Positions 1 to 11,355 of a stretch of 64,000 nucleotides of DNA are shown here, in pieces; within the stretch, counting starts at the first letter, position 1, and each line of letters starts with the position of its first letter. Source of the DNA: Heterostelium album PN500. Taxonomy: Eukaryota; Evosea; Eumycetozoa; Acytosteliales; Acytosteliaceae. The notes under the pieces are model-generated. The model did no database searches and had not been told where the DNA came from. It saw only the letters and a program-made list of their open reading frames with translations. The position numbers and the translations under genes were made by a program. The stretch is from positions 434,001 to 498,000 of the forward strand of contig NW_008805074.1 of NCBI RefSeq assembly GCF_000004825.1, written 5' to 3'.

Positions 1-44
1 TAACCAACCAACTAATTTTATTATTATAATTATAATTATTATAG

Positions 45-341
45 TCACAAGATATCATAGATAACTTTTGGAATATATTATCAGATTTCAATGAAAGAGA
101 CAAAAAACAACTCTTAAAATTTGTCACTGGATCGTCGTCGGTCCCACTCGGTGGATTCTACCAACTGTATCCACATTTCACAATTAACATCACACCAAAC
201 ACCAGCAATTCCAGACTACCCGTTTCACATACCTGTTTCAATCGTATCGATATCCCCAGAGGCTGTACCTCCTATCATACACTTAAACAGAATTTACTTT
301 TAGCCATCAATGAAGCATCTGAAGGTTTTAGTTTAGTTTAA
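45..341 (+). CDS. HECT-type E3 ubiquitin ligase, C-terminal exon (5' partial)
   Basis: This is the last exon of a HECT ubiquitin ligase; the rest lies left of the window. An AT-rich stretch ends in an AG acceptor at 43-44. From 45 the frame reads as the C-lobe of a HECT domain: a KQLLKFVTGSSSVPLGGF segment, then the catalytic cysteine in SHTCFNRIDIP, then the terminal LLLAINEASEGFSLV, with TAA at 339-341. HECT enzymes accept ubiquitin from an E2 on this cysteine and pass it to substrates. The family C-terminus normally ends a few residues after the acidic/aromatic GFSLV-type tail, as here, so the 3' end looks complete. Upstream domains that would name the ligase are not visible. A shorter open stretch at 121-303 is the wrong frame. 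Confidence 0.9.
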   Translation, partial: SQDIIDNFWNILSDFNERDKKQLLKFVTGSSSVPLGGFYQLYPHFTINITPNTSNSRLPVSHTCFNRIDIPRGCTSYHTLKQNLLLAINEASEGFSLV

Positions 342-1034
342 AATACACAACACAATACAATAATATTAAAACATCAAAATTCAAACAATTTCACATAAAT
401 TTAAAATCTATCGATTAATATTATATACATAAATAAAAATAATATAGATATAAAATATAATATATTATTTTAGAATTGTAAAATATAATTTGTCTTAAAA
501 AAAAAAGGTTATGCCCTAACCAAATTAATTAATAAATTTAGAAATAATTTTTATAAAATCAACTTAAAAACAACGAAACACAGTGATCCCAAAAAAAACT
601 TTGAATTATTTTATATTAAAATTCAAGGTCAATAAAGATTTTTTTTTCAATCAATTCATACCTCCTTTTTTTCTTTTTTTTTTGAATCATCATCATCGCT
701 TCCTATTATATTCCTTTTTATCGTTTGTGTTCCATCATACGATTAATTATCGATGTAATTATTCCATATACAACACATACCAACAAACACACTCATCTCA
801 TTCTCTCTTCTATGTTTATTATTATTATTTTGTTATAACAAAAAACACACCACACCACACCACGTTTATATTTTATATTCTTAATATATTATTTATCAAT
901 CATTAAAAAAAATTTAACAAATAGTACTTTAAAGTCATAAAGTCAAGAGAGTTAGTTTGTTAGAAGTTTTATATTGTTGTTTGAAAAGAAAAGAAAGAAA
1001 TTGAAGTAGAAATAGGAATAGAAATAGGTAGAAG
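342..1034. other. intergenic, AT-rich
   Basis: Spacer between the HECT gene and the NAD kinase. It holds T-rich tracts near 640-690 typical of dictyostelid promoters. No gene is visible; an open stretch at 583-906 lacks an ATG and has non-coding composition. Confidence 0.7.
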
Positions 1035-2996
1035 ATGACAGGTGATATTTTCAATACGATATCTCTTATACTCTCAACACTGAGTATAATCATTCTCTTT
1101 AGGAATTGGCAAAAGTCTACGAACAGCAACAACAATAACCAACAATCACATGATCACAACAACCAAAATAAACTGCAACTAGATCAACTGAATCAACAAC
1201 TTAAAAAACAAAATATACCAATTAAACAAACAAATGATAATGATAATGATTTAACATCTTTATCATCACCTGAATCACCTCAACCATTAAAACAACAACA
1301 ACAACAACAACAACATTGTAACTGTTGTAGTAAGAAAGAGCAACAACAACAATTTAATACAAGTTTCATTCCAAGTGATATCTCATTATATAGTGGTAAT
1401 TTCAATTTCGGTGGTATAACGGATTCACCACAGAACCAACGCGTCTCACAACTGCAGAGTGACGATGTTTCATCGACGAAATCATCACCTACACTATCGG
1501 GATACTCAAGTTCCGACGAGGATTGCAACTCACCACAACTCGCCAAAGCATTCCTCTCACCACTCAACTTTACCACCGGTCCAAAATACTTTAATAACAA
1601 CAAGAAGAACCAGTCCTACTACGTCAGTACCTATTACTCTAGTTGCGAGATACCCGACTATGAATCATCATCGATGAACGATCTCGATGAAGAAGACGAA
1701 ACACTCTCATCAGACTCTAGAAAATCATTAAAGAAAAAGAAATCATGTATATTACCTCAAATTGTAAAGTATCTCCACATTAAAAAAACCTTAAAATAGT
1801 TTATATATGAATATTAACATTTTGTTTGTTTGTTTGTTTGTAGTTACAATTAAAATGGAAGAATCCAGCAAAAAAAGTATTGGTTATTCACAAGAATTGT
1901 GATGGCGAAGTGTTGGAAGCTGCCAAGACGTTGGTGAAATACTTGGTATCGAAGGATGTCACCACATTTTTGGAATCAGAGAATATCAATGAAATACCAA
2001 CTGCCCAATCGCTAGAGGAAGTCAAAGATCCATACTCTATCGATTTTATCATATCGATGGGTGGTGACGGTACAGTTCTTCATACATCGTCACTCTTCAA
2101 AACTTATATTCCACCAATTCTACCTTTTAATATGGGATCGCTTGGTTTTCTTACATCGTTTGGTAAGTTTAGTTTATTACCCAATCTTATAACACTCACC
2201 TCTTTACTAATTATTATTTTTTTGTATACTTTTATTTCAAGACTATGCAAATTATAAAGAACATATAAATAGAGTTATCGAAGGAAAATGCTTTGTTTCT
2301 TACAGACTGAGGTTATCGTGTACAGTTATTTCTGGTACTACATATAAAAGTATGATGGAAATAATAGTTTTTAAACTATTTATATGTTTGGAATTTCGCA
2401 AACTAACTAATTTAATATTTTATATAGCTTATCAAGTGTTGAATGAAGTTGCAATCGATAGAGGAAACAATCCATATCTATCGAATTTAGAATGTTTCTG
2501 TGATGATAAGCTGATAACGATGGTTCAGGCCGATGGTGTTATTATTGCGACCTCAACTGGCTCGACAGCGTACTCACTCTCTGCCGGAGGTTCCCTTGTA
2601 CATCCAACGATACCTGCCATGCTAATCACTCCGATCTGTCCACATACTCTTTCATTTCGTCCGATTATACTGCCTTCGACATCGACACTTGCCATCAGAG
2701 TGTCAGAGGGCAGCAGAAACACTGCATGGGTATCATTCGATGGTAAGAGCAGACAAGAGATAAAACAAGGTGACTCCGTTATAATAAGAACTTCTAAATG
2801 GGCTGTTCCTGGTATGTTATTATTACTATTACATAATATTTATAAAAAGTTTTAAACTATCAAATTCACTAATATTTGTCAAAAAACAATAATTAAAGTA
2901 ATATGTAAAACAGATGAAAGTAATGAATGGTTTGAAAAATTGGCAAACAATCTAAATTGGAATGTTAGAATGGTTCAAAAGAACTTCTCTCCTTAA
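1035..2996 (+). CDS. NAD kinase with hydrophobic N-terminus and low-complexity linker
   Basis: The enzyme phosphorylates NAD to NADP. Five exons: 1035-1763, 1844-2162, 2242-2349, 2428-2811 and 2914-2996. Phases close and give about 540 residues. Residues 4-23 are a hydrophobic segment that could be a signal anchor. About 220 residues rich in Q, N and S follow. The kinase domain starts near 244 (LKWKNPAKKVLVIHKN). It carries the GGDGT phosphate-binding motif near 316, LNEVAIDRG near 389, and TSTGSTAYSLSAGG near 426, all diagnostic of NAD kinases, and ends WFEKLANNLNW...NFSP. Introns are short and AT-rich with gtaag/gtatg donors. The odd part is the N-terminus: cytosolic NAD kinases usually lack a membrane segment. 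Exon 1 could in principle be a separate transcript, but the frame joins cleanly. The family call is firm; the membrane tether is inference. Confidence 0.9.
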
Positions 2997-3360
2997 TGTG
3001 TGCATACATTTTAATAAAATTTTGAAACATTGTATTATTGATAGTATTTTACAACAAATAGTTGTTAATCTAATCTATAATCGAACAACAAACATACAAA
3101 ATATTATTTATTTATTTTTAATTCTGAATCCCCCTATTTGTATTACCAAAATGGAATACTTATCATGAATATATTTTAAAGACTAAAAATTCAACATTTT
3201 ACTTTTATTTAATTTGAGAACAGTGTCAATATTTAAAATCAATGTCATCCATCTAAATAAATTTCTATGATTTTATTTATTATAAATAATTCTCATCTAT
3301 GTATTTTCAAATCATTCAATTAAATTATTATCTAATAATCAAATAAAATAAAATATTAAA
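2997..3360. other. intergenic, AT-rich
   Basis: Short AT-rich spacer. An open stretch at 2962-3168 overlaps the kinase stop in another frame and is not gene-like. Nothing else seen. Confidence 0.7.
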
Positions 3361-3668
3361 ATGACTCTTATCAGTAAATATAAATATAATTTTATATATT
3401 TAAATTAATATTAATATAATTTTTAATTGTATTATTTGTTTTATATTAAAAAGAATCTATTTCATTGTTAGGTAACACATTCTCTGGTTTGGACAAGAAC
3501 ACCACTTCAGATATCGCTGTTTCCACTGGAAATTCTTCTATTGATTCCGAAAACCAAGAGCAATGTTTTGGTTGGGGCAGAAGAAGAAGAGCTACCACTG
3601 TTATCTTTGGTGATGTCAATGTCTTTAATGGTGGTTGTGGTGGATTTGGAAGTTGCGGAGGTTTCTAA
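3361..3668 (+). CDS. Tiny Gly/Cys-tailed protein (hssA/2C-7E-like), two exons
   Basis: Two exons: a 13-nt first exon 3361-3373 (ATG ACT CTT ATC A, then gtaaat) and 3472-3668 after a ttag acceptor. The join restores a Ser codon and gives 69 residues starting MTLISNTFSGLDKN. A Ser/Asn-rich middle is followed by a basic stretch (GWGRRRRATTV) and a glycine-cysteine tail (NGGCGGFGSCGGF). Small Gly/Cys-rich proteins beginning MTL/MTI are a large family in dictyostelids (hssA/2C/7E and sigN-like). I infer relatedness from the start, size and tail, not from alignment. Function is unknown. The gene at 11698-11984 on the other strand has the same exon-1 length, phase and near-identical start. Confidence 0.65.
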
Positions 3669-4249
3669 AACAAACAAACTTTTATATTTTATTTTGTTAT
3701 AAATAAATTGTATTTATTTTGTTAGTTTAATATAATTAGTCTATTTTTTTTGTTATTTTCAAATTGGTTTTAAGTTGTGTGGATATTCAACGAATTTTTT
3801 TCATATACTAAAGGATTTACAATTTAATTTTAGTTCTAAAGACATATATAACATCACATCTCCTATGTGGTTGACCGATCAAAAAAAAAAACAACAGCTC
3901 CAAAGATCTTTATAGTAAAAAATAGACACCGTTTAAAAACTAAACATGGTTTTTCGATTGAATCCTCAACATTCTAGGATATTCAAATAAATATGAAAAA
4001 AAAAAAGATGATCAATAATACAAGATAATCCAAAGAAAAAAACAATTCGAAAATATAAAAAATCAAATTAAATAAAAATCAAAAAAAAATCAAATTAAAA
4101 AAAAAAGGTGCCTCGAATTGAGGCTTGGAAAAATTAAATAAAAAATAAAAATAAAAAAACACACATTTTGCCAATCAAATCAAAAAAAACCTCACATCAT
4201 CACAAATAGAAAAAACAAAGTGAATAACACTACAACACACAATTAAGCC
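3669..4249. other. intergenic, with a GC-containing hairpin at 4110-4124
   Basis: AT-rich leader of the beta-helix gene. It holds a 5-bp perfect stem GCCTC/GAGGC around loop gaatt at 4110-4124, about 125 bases before the ATG, standing out in A-rich DNA. Near 3950-3985 an imperfect inverted pair (GAATCCT with AGGATATTC) is also present. Confidence 0.6.
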
Positions 4250-6031
4250 ATGTCAGCTATTACTAGGTGGCTGTTTACGGCAGTGTTGTTGACAATACTA
4301 GTTATCCAAATATTACATATAGAACCAGTACAAAGTATTAGTAGTAGTAATAGTAGCAGTGATAATTATGAATATACATTCACAGCAAATATCGATCCAA
4401 CAACCACTTTCAGTGAGTGTTCCTTCAAGAACAACACATCGAATTTCACCACATGTCAAAATATAGAAAATGCAAAACAAGCATTCGAAACAGTGTTACA
4501 AGTTATTTTAGCACAACAACAGAAACAACAACAGCAACGACCTCCAGTATACAACACCAGAGATTTCGATTACTCATCGCCATCATCATCCAATGATATG
4601 GCAAATCTAAAGGAGAATTCTCTGTTAATTTTGAAAATGGTTGCCAACACCTATCAAGCGACTGGCAACACCAATATCGATTTTTTCGGGCTGAACGTGC
4701 TCATCACCAAAGACGGTGGCAATCGCTATAGCATCGATATGACAGGAGCGGCGACAGCGCTGTTTACAGTGGATGGCAATCAATACGACGAGCGATTGCC
4801 ACGGACATCGATCGTCTTTGAAAATGCCAACATCGTAAATTGTAACATTATTAAAAAGCCAATGGGCAACCGTGCCGCTCTCTTTATGGTCAAGTCACCC
4901 AACACCAAACTCCACATAAACAACTGTCAAATGGATAGAATCGAGTTGACACCGCCATTCTCTGATATCTTTTATTTCGAAATGCCATGGTCGACCTCGG
5001 CAGCCATGCTGACGCCCTACAACCTCACCATCACCAACTCACTGGTTTCCGGCACCACCGGATCCGGTAATCTCGTGTACGCACTGTCAGGTCTACACTT
5101 GAACATCGACAAGACCAATGTCCGCTCCAATCTCTTCCAAACTGGAATTGTTCACCGCGACGGATCCGCCTCGATCTCGTCGTCAAACTTCCAAGGAAAT
5201 CGCGCCATCGAAAAATCGTTGCTCAGTTTCACGCGAAGCTCAGTTGCCGTCGTCGACTCTACGTTTAGCGAAACGACCATCGACAGCAACCAAGTACTGG
5301 TAAAGTCGCTGTTCCAGCTCGTCGATTGCGTAGCACCGGCCATCTCCAGTTCCTCCTTTAAGAACAACAATTACCTCTCACAGATCGCAGCGATCAACAC
5401 CTCGTTGACACTGACCGACAACCACTTCCAGGACAACAACTACGCCACCTACGGTTCGGCAATCTTTATCAAGCCCTATCTCGATGAGATCGAGTGGAAC
5501 ACTGGACAGGCGCCGAGCCAGCTCAACTCTGAGCTCGAAAAGCAACGTCACGAGCAAGCGTTGGCCATTCGCGAAGCCGACTCGCTCGTCTCCATCAACA
5601 AAGTGGTGATCCATAACAACACATTCATTGGAAACTCTGCGAACTTTGGTGGTGCCATCTACTCGAACAACGTCGAGAGCATCGAGATGACACACTGTCG
5701 TTTCCACGATAACAACGCAGGTTTCTCTGGCTTTTCGATCTACTCAAAGAACGTCACCAACCTGGCGATCTCCAACTCCAACTTTAGTAGCAGTGCTACC
5801 GACAACAGTCAGAAGCCAATCACCTGTTACCAAGGTGGATCGCTACAGTTTTCAAACATCACCTTCAATAACATCGCCTATTCAAACTCGTTCGATTGCA
5901 GCCAGGACGGTTGCAATATCTACTCCAACTCTGACACTCACTGCTCATCATCCTCCCATTCACATCACTCAATAACATCAAGCTTAGTTGCTTGTTTATT
6001 TGTTTTATCATTTATATTCATTTTATCATAA
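4250..6031 (+). CDS. Secreted/GPI-anchored right-handed beta-helix-like surface protein
   Basis: A single-exon gene of 593 residues. Residues 1-29 form a signal peptide (LFTAVLLTILVIQIL core). A short Q-rich stretch lies near 95. The bulk, about 130-540, consists of irregular parallel-beta-helix rungs with hydrophobic/Asn ladders (for example FKNNNYLSQIAAINTSLTLT and FIGNSANFGGAIYSNN), the pattern of Pmp-like and pectate-lyase-fold repeats. No polysaccharide-lyase catalytic signature is evident. The last ~20 residues are hydrophobic (SLVACLFVLSFIFILS) after a Ser/His-rich spacer, fitting a GPI-attachment signal. It has many N-glycosylation sequons. It likely sits on the cell surface; the ligand is unknown. 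The ATG at 4250 is chosen because it begins the signal peptide. Codon use in the middle is markedly richer in G/C than the flanks, as in other genes here. Confidence 0.75.
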   Translation: MSAITRWLFTAVLLTILVIQILHIEPVQSISSSNSSSDNYEYTFTANIDPTTTFSECSFKNNTSNFTTCQNIENAKQAFETVLQVILAQQQKQQQQRPPVYNTRDFDYSSPSSSNDMANLKENSLLILKMVANTYQATGNTNIDFFGLNVLITKDGGNRYSIDMTGAATALFTVDGNQYDERLPRTSIVFENANIVNCNIIKKPMGNRAALFMVKSPNTKLHINNCQMDRIELTPPFSDIFYFEMPWSTSAAMLTPYNLTITNSLVSGTTGSGNLVYALSGLHLNIDKTNVRSNLFQTGIVHRDGSASISSSNFQGNRAIEKSLLSFTRSSVAVVDSTFSETTIDSNQVLVKSLFQLVDCVAPAISSSSFKNNNYLSQIAAINTSLTLTDNHFQDNNYATYGSAIFIKPYLDEIEWNTGQAPSQLNSELEKQRHEQALAIREADSLVSINKVVIHNNTFIGNSANFGGAIYSNNVESIEMTHCRFHDNNAGFSGFSIYSKNVTNLAISNSNFSSSATDNSQKPITCYQGGSLQFSNITFNNIAYSNSFDCSQDGCNIYSNSDTHCSSSSHSHHSITSSLVACLFVLSFIFILS

Positions 6032-6465
6032 ATATCATCATCAACACTCACATACAACAACAACAACAACAATATACATATTTTTATATAAAAAAACCAA
6101 TAACCAAGTTAAACAAAACCAACTAATATCCTATCCTTCCTTAATAATATCTTTTTCTTTGTTAAATAAACTTTTAAATTATTTAAAAAAAATATAACAA
6201 AAAAACAATGAGTTAACTTCTAGATATTAAAAAATAAATAATAATAAATTAAATTTAATCTGAGGTTGCAATTTTTTTCAAATATATTTGCTGAACATTG
6301 ATTAATTGTGTGTTGTTTTCAGTTTTTTTTAATTATTATTGTTTTGTTTGTTGTTTATGTTTATTTTTATTTATTAGTATTTGTTTGTTTTCTATTTTTG
6401 TACATAGTAGATTGTGATATAAAACATAGTTAATAGATTCAATAAAAATCGATTATTCAATTATA
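6032..6465. other. intergenic, AT-rich
   Basis: Spacer between the beta-helix gene and the golgin. It has CAA and T-rich runs and no gene. Confidence 0.7.
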
Positions 6466-8993
6466 ATGAGTAATCAAAGTGTTGTAACACCTAATTCACC
6501 AGGTGTACAGTCACCACCAAACAACGGAATTGGAACACCTGGTACTCCTGGTGGAATGACCGGTAGTAGCAACAATAATAATACTTCAACCACCAATAAT
6601 AATAATAATAGCAATAATAGTGGTAATAGTTCATTTTTAGATATATTAAATTCATGGAAACAATTCAATGTTGAGAATAAAAAGGTGGAGTTGGAATCGT
6701 TTATCTCACAGATTGCAACGCTTAAGGACGATTGTGTACAGTCGAGAAAGGTGTTGGCCAAGCAGACACAGGACTTTAAGAAGGTTGCCGACGATGAGAA
6801 ACTAAAGACTTTCGGTGCGCTACTCAAACTCTACCAGGAGGAAGTCGATAAGCTAACGAAGCGTAGCAAGTTCTCAGAGACCTGTTTCTTCACGCTCTAC
6901 AAAGACCTCTCGGACACGGTAGATCCGGTGCCTGCACTCACTGCGGCACTCGATGAGTACGCCAAGGTAGACTCTACCGCCAAGCTCGAGATTGAGAACA
7001 AGAAGTTGCAGTTGGAACTGGCTGACTTTAGAAAGGAGTTTCAAGAGATACAGAATCAGGAGGTCACCATTCGTCGACTCGAAGACAAGGTCAAGGAGTA
7101 TGAATCGCGAATGGAGAGTTCCACCAACGAACGAATTGCATCGCGTGAACAAGAATTGAAACAAGACTACAAAGCAAAGATACACGTACTCAAAGATAGA
7201 AATCAAGAGTTGAATCGTCAGATCTCACAGCTACAAGAGGATCTAAACAAGATAACAAGAACACACGATCAAAATCAATCTCAAATATTCGATCTTAAAG
7301 TTAAGCATGGTAATGTCAAAAAACAAACAAAGTTTACTACAAATTCAAATTTACTTATATTCATTCTATAATTTATAGATGATGAACTGTCATCAAAACA
7401 ATCAGAAGTGGATATGTTAACAAGTGAGATCGATAGAATTTCAACAAAGCTATCAACTTTACAAGCTGAAAATTCATCTATTCGTGAAGAATCATTAAAG
7501 TATGTTTGAAAAGAAAATAGAATAGGTTAGCTTAGATTATTTAGTTTACTAATAATTTATTAATATTATTATTAATATTGAAGGGAAAAGAATTCTATTC
7601 AACCTTTGGTAAAGAGAATTGCGGAATTGGAATTAGAGTTGCTACAGAAAGATTCAGAGATTTCAAAGTTGAACGATCAATTGATTGAATTGAAACAGTC
7701 ACTCAAAGATGAAAAATCGACGCTCAAAGAGGTTCTGACACAGTTGGATATTGAACGTGAGAAGATCGAAAAGATGGAGAAGCATATTCAGAACAATCCG
7801 TCACCCGCCGACTATGAGAATGTAAAGCGTGAGCTTGCAACGCTTCAGGCGATTGTCGGATCGGACGAAGTGACCAACAGCAACCAACAGAATGTAGATA
7901 AACTGATGAAAGAGAAGAATAGACAGTTGGAGAATGAACTCACCAAGCTACGACTTACAGCCGGCACCTACGAGACGGAACTGGACGAATCTCGACGAAG
8001 AGTACAACAGTTGGAGTCGATTCAAATCGAGCAGAGTCAACTCATTCACCGACTTGAAGAGGACATCACCACTCGTGGCGGTAGTAGCATGCTTAACAAT
8101 GGCGGTCTCATTGGCAACAGTGGAAACGTCAACGCTAACCAACCACAAGACTTGGAATCACTGATAAGCCAATCAACAACACCAAGTCTTAACCAATCTT
8201 TGAACAACCTTCCCGACTCAACATCGTCACAATCAACCATCGTCGTACAATCCAAAGATGATAAAATGTTAGACATTGTAGTCGGACAAAGAGATAGATT
8301 CAAAGTAAAGAATTTAGAATTAGAAGGTGTAAGTTGTTAATATATATACTATCTATCTATTTCTGCTGACATTGAAAAGAATATTCCAACTAACTAGTTA
8401 TGTTTGTCTTCTCTTAGGAAAAATCTCAATTGGAAAAACAATTGGAAACATGTAAATTAGAAACATCTTCGTTGAAACAAGATAATATTAAGCTATATGA
8501 AAAGATTAGATTCCTTCAGAGTTATGATAAGAATAGAGGTGGTGGTATAATCACTGGCAATCCAAAGAGAGCAGAGAATTCCTATGACTTGGAGAGAGCT
8601 GGTGGTGGTAGCAGCGGAAGTGGTGGTGGTAGCGGTGGTGGAAGATCAAATAACACCGGCGGTGAAACCGAGGAGAAGTACGGAAAGCTCTATGAAGACA
8701 GTATCAATCCATTCCTATCGTTTAACAAGAAAGAGAAATACAGGCGATACAAAGAGATGAACACCGCTGAGCGTGTCATCTTGAACACCTCAAGATTCTT
8801 CCTCTCCAACAAATACAGTCGTCTCTTCCTCTTTATCTATTCAATACTTTTGCATCTCTTGGTTTTCATTACACTCTACAAGCTGGCGGTGACCACCGCC
8901 GAACAACACGCCGACGACTATGTTCCAGGTGCCAACAATCAATTCAACATAGACACACTAATAAATAATCAAACAAAGTCAGGATCTGAATGA
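6466..8993 (+). CDS. CASP/COY1-type golgin (Golgi coiled-coil, tail-anchored)
   Basis: Four exons, 6466-7309, 7379-7499, 7584-8328 and 8418-8993, splice in frame to 761 residues. A Pro/Gly/Asn-rich N-terminus (1-60) precedes a long coiled coil rich in K, E, L and Q, broken by a Gly/Asn-rich segment and a GGGSSGSGGG stretch. The C-terminus carries the CASP signature: YGKLYEDSINPFLSF, then KEKYRRYKEMNTAERVILN, then a single transmembrane helix near 705-726 (RLFLFIYSILLHLLVFITLY). CASP proteins are Golgi rim tethers, related to the short CUX1 product and yeast COY1, that face the cytosol and act in retrograde vesicle capture. The final ~25 lumenal residues are polar. Donor choice for exon 3 (GGT before gtaagt) is set by phase. 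The call is firm. Confidence 0.9.
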
Positions 8994-10331
8994 AAAAATA
9001 TTCGTCCAATCAATCAAAATTATTGAAAATTTTAAGGTTTTTTTTTTTGTTCTATAAAAAATATTTAAATAAAAATTAGTTATAATATTAAGTTTTTCTT
9101 AATAAATTATTTTTAATTCTAAGAATTTTAAAGAATAATAACAACAACATTCATTCTAAATATAGAAATTATTATTATTATTTTATTTAAATATGTTAAG
9201 AGGTATCACGACCTTTCAAAAAATAAAATAAATAAAAAAAATTATTAATAAAATCTTTGAATTTAATTCAAATTAAATGTTTATGTAGTACGTTTATTTA
9301 GTTTTTGGATTTTTAAGATGAAACGTTGAGTCTCTTTGCCAAAAAAAACAGGCAACACCAACACAGTGATTTAAAATTTTATTCTGTGTAGAGAATCCCA
9401 GGTTAGATTTTATCATGATTTTTTCATGAAAAAAAGTAAAAAACCAAACTGTATTGATAAATTACCCCCAACAATGACAGAGTTCCCATTTTTTTTCGAT
9501 TATTTTTTTAATTAAAAACCAAAAAACCAAAAAACCAATAAAATAAAGCTGTTTAAATTATCGCCTACAAAACCAAAAACTTTAAAAAGGTGTAGTTTCT
9601 CAACACTAAAAATCAAATTATTATTTCCCCAATAATACACAACAAACAATATATATATTTTTATATATAATTAATTTTCATAGAAGTAAGTAATAATATA
9701 TTATTAGTTTATTTATTTATTTTACACAAATTCTCTCTTTTCTTTTAATTCACTTTCTTACGCACCACTCACTCTTTACACTCTATTTTTATGTTCTAAT
9801 GTTGTTTTAATACAACAACAACCAATTCCACCCCAATATTACACCAATAAAAACCTTCTCATCTCATCTCACATCACCTTTCATCTTAATAAAAATCATT
9901 AAAAACACAAAATAATTTCAACAATCAAACACCAGTAACATCCTTATTTTAATGGTGATGATTGGATTTACAATTTTAAATATAACAATCATCTTCATCA
10001 TATTCTATATTAATAAGAAAAACAACCAATTTATTTAATAATAATAATAATTAAATTTAAATATTTAAAAAATAACATCATCACATCACATTTCTATAAA
10101 TAATTACAATATATCTCTTTCTTTTTCATTTAAAACAAAAACCATATATTCTATATATATATTTAATTATCAAAACAAATTATATTAATTAATTTTATTT
10201 TTTATTTTAACTTTTTTTTATTTAGTTAGTTAGATAAAAAATAGATAAATCCTCGTTTATTACAATTTATAACCAATATTATTAGCTTTTTCCACCAGCA
10301 AAAAATTCAATTGATATCCAATAGTCATTTA
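8994..10331. other. intergenic, AT-rich; one short hydrophobic ORF
   Basis: About 1.3 kb of AT-rich DNA with no recognisable gene. It contains a 28-codon ORF (9952-10038, starting MVMIGFTILNITIIF) that would be a single membrane helix; it may be chance. A cag acceptor-like site ends at 10298 and opens into the frame of the next gene, so an upstream exon is possible. Confidence 0.6.
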
Positions 10332-11355
10332 ATGACGGCCCTTATCCTTAATACCAACTTTGACCATAATCCTATTAGTCTTAGTAAAGTTGAGACCACA
10401 ACTTTAACTGGAGTCAAGACAAGCCAATCATCGATCTTGTTGAGCGGTCTTTTGTCAAGTGTTGCCACTGCCACTACCGCCACCTACGAGCCGATCATTC
10501 ATGGATCCTCTGCCTCCAACGTCCCCACTTCATCAGAAACTGTACGCTTTGCCATAAAGCACAAGTCCTATTCCTGATGAGGCCGACAGCACTGTATTGA
10601 TCCGAGAAAAGGGGTCATCCCCTGCCACCGATTCAAACGCCTGGTCGCTCGGTGGTAAACGTCACCAGTCAAAGTCGGAACTACCTGGTATGTCTCTCGA
10701 TAGCAACGCCACTGTTTTGAGGGAGGTATTCGACCCTGATGATGAGGGATGCATTCAAGCTCTTCAGCTTTACGCACTGAGCTTCCTCTCCCCTTACGAG
10801 CCCTCAGAGAGACAGATTGCCAGATTGGTAAGATCACACTTTTACCGTATCATCGTTATGGAAGATCACAATAAGCTGGTCGTTGCATGTGCATTCATAG
10901 TTGAGCATCATGAGTACAACACCTACCATATCGATTACCTCTGTGTACGTCCTGGTATGAGAGGTGCCGGTCACGGTGGAAAGTTCTTCCAGCAATTGAT
11001 GACCTACCTCCGTTATGAACAGCGATACCCAATGGTTACGCTCGAGAGTGAGACCAAGATGGTCGGATGGTACTTGAAGTTGAAGGTTCTCCATTTGAAC
11101 GTCGAAAGTGACAGTGTCGAGCAGGACGGTGAAACCTTGAGATGGTGGTTGCTAATGGTGCCTTTGGGTGACGTGATCAACCTCCAGGAAGGTGAAGACA
11201 CCCCTCAGCAGTTGATCATCGTCAACAGTTTATCTGTCACCCAAGTCACCCAAACCACACTCCAATCTCTTGTCAAAGGTCTAAAAATGCTTCTCAAGAT
11301 TGCTGCCCACGAGTTAGAAGCTCAAATCGAAAGAGTCATTCCTTTGATGATCTAA
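10332..11355 (+). CDS. GNAT-family N-acetyltransferase, reading frame interrupted
   Basis: The second part (open from 10558, first ATG about 10690) contains a GNAT fold: a beta-strand YHIDYLCVRPGMRGAGHGG, whose RGAGHG is the acetyl-CoA pyrophosphate loop, then helix KFFQQLMTYLRY and a C-terminal extension ending IERVIPLMI. The upstream part, from ATG 10332 (MTALILNTNFDHNP), has equally gene-like composition but lies in another frame, ending at TGA 10575-10577. The downstream frame has TAA at 10555-10557. A one-base shift anywhere in 10558-10577 would fuse the two. A 40-nt GT-AG intron (10542-10581) is phase-correct but far too GC-rich and short. Possibilities are an assembly indel, a pseudogene, a programmed frameshift, or a true start at 10690. 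The acetylated substrate is unknown. Confidence 0.6.

Noticed and set aside
121-303. 60-residue ORF on the plus strand
   Set aside because: Different frame from the HECT C-lobe, which is open across the same bases and carries family motifs.
583-906. 107-residue open stretch before the NAD kinase
   Set aside because: No ATG, Phe/Tyr/His-rich from T-rich DNA, typical non-coding composition.
10542-10581. 40-nt GT-AG intron that would repair the GNAT gene
   Set aside because: Phase-correct, but far shorter and much richer in G/C than every other intron in the window.
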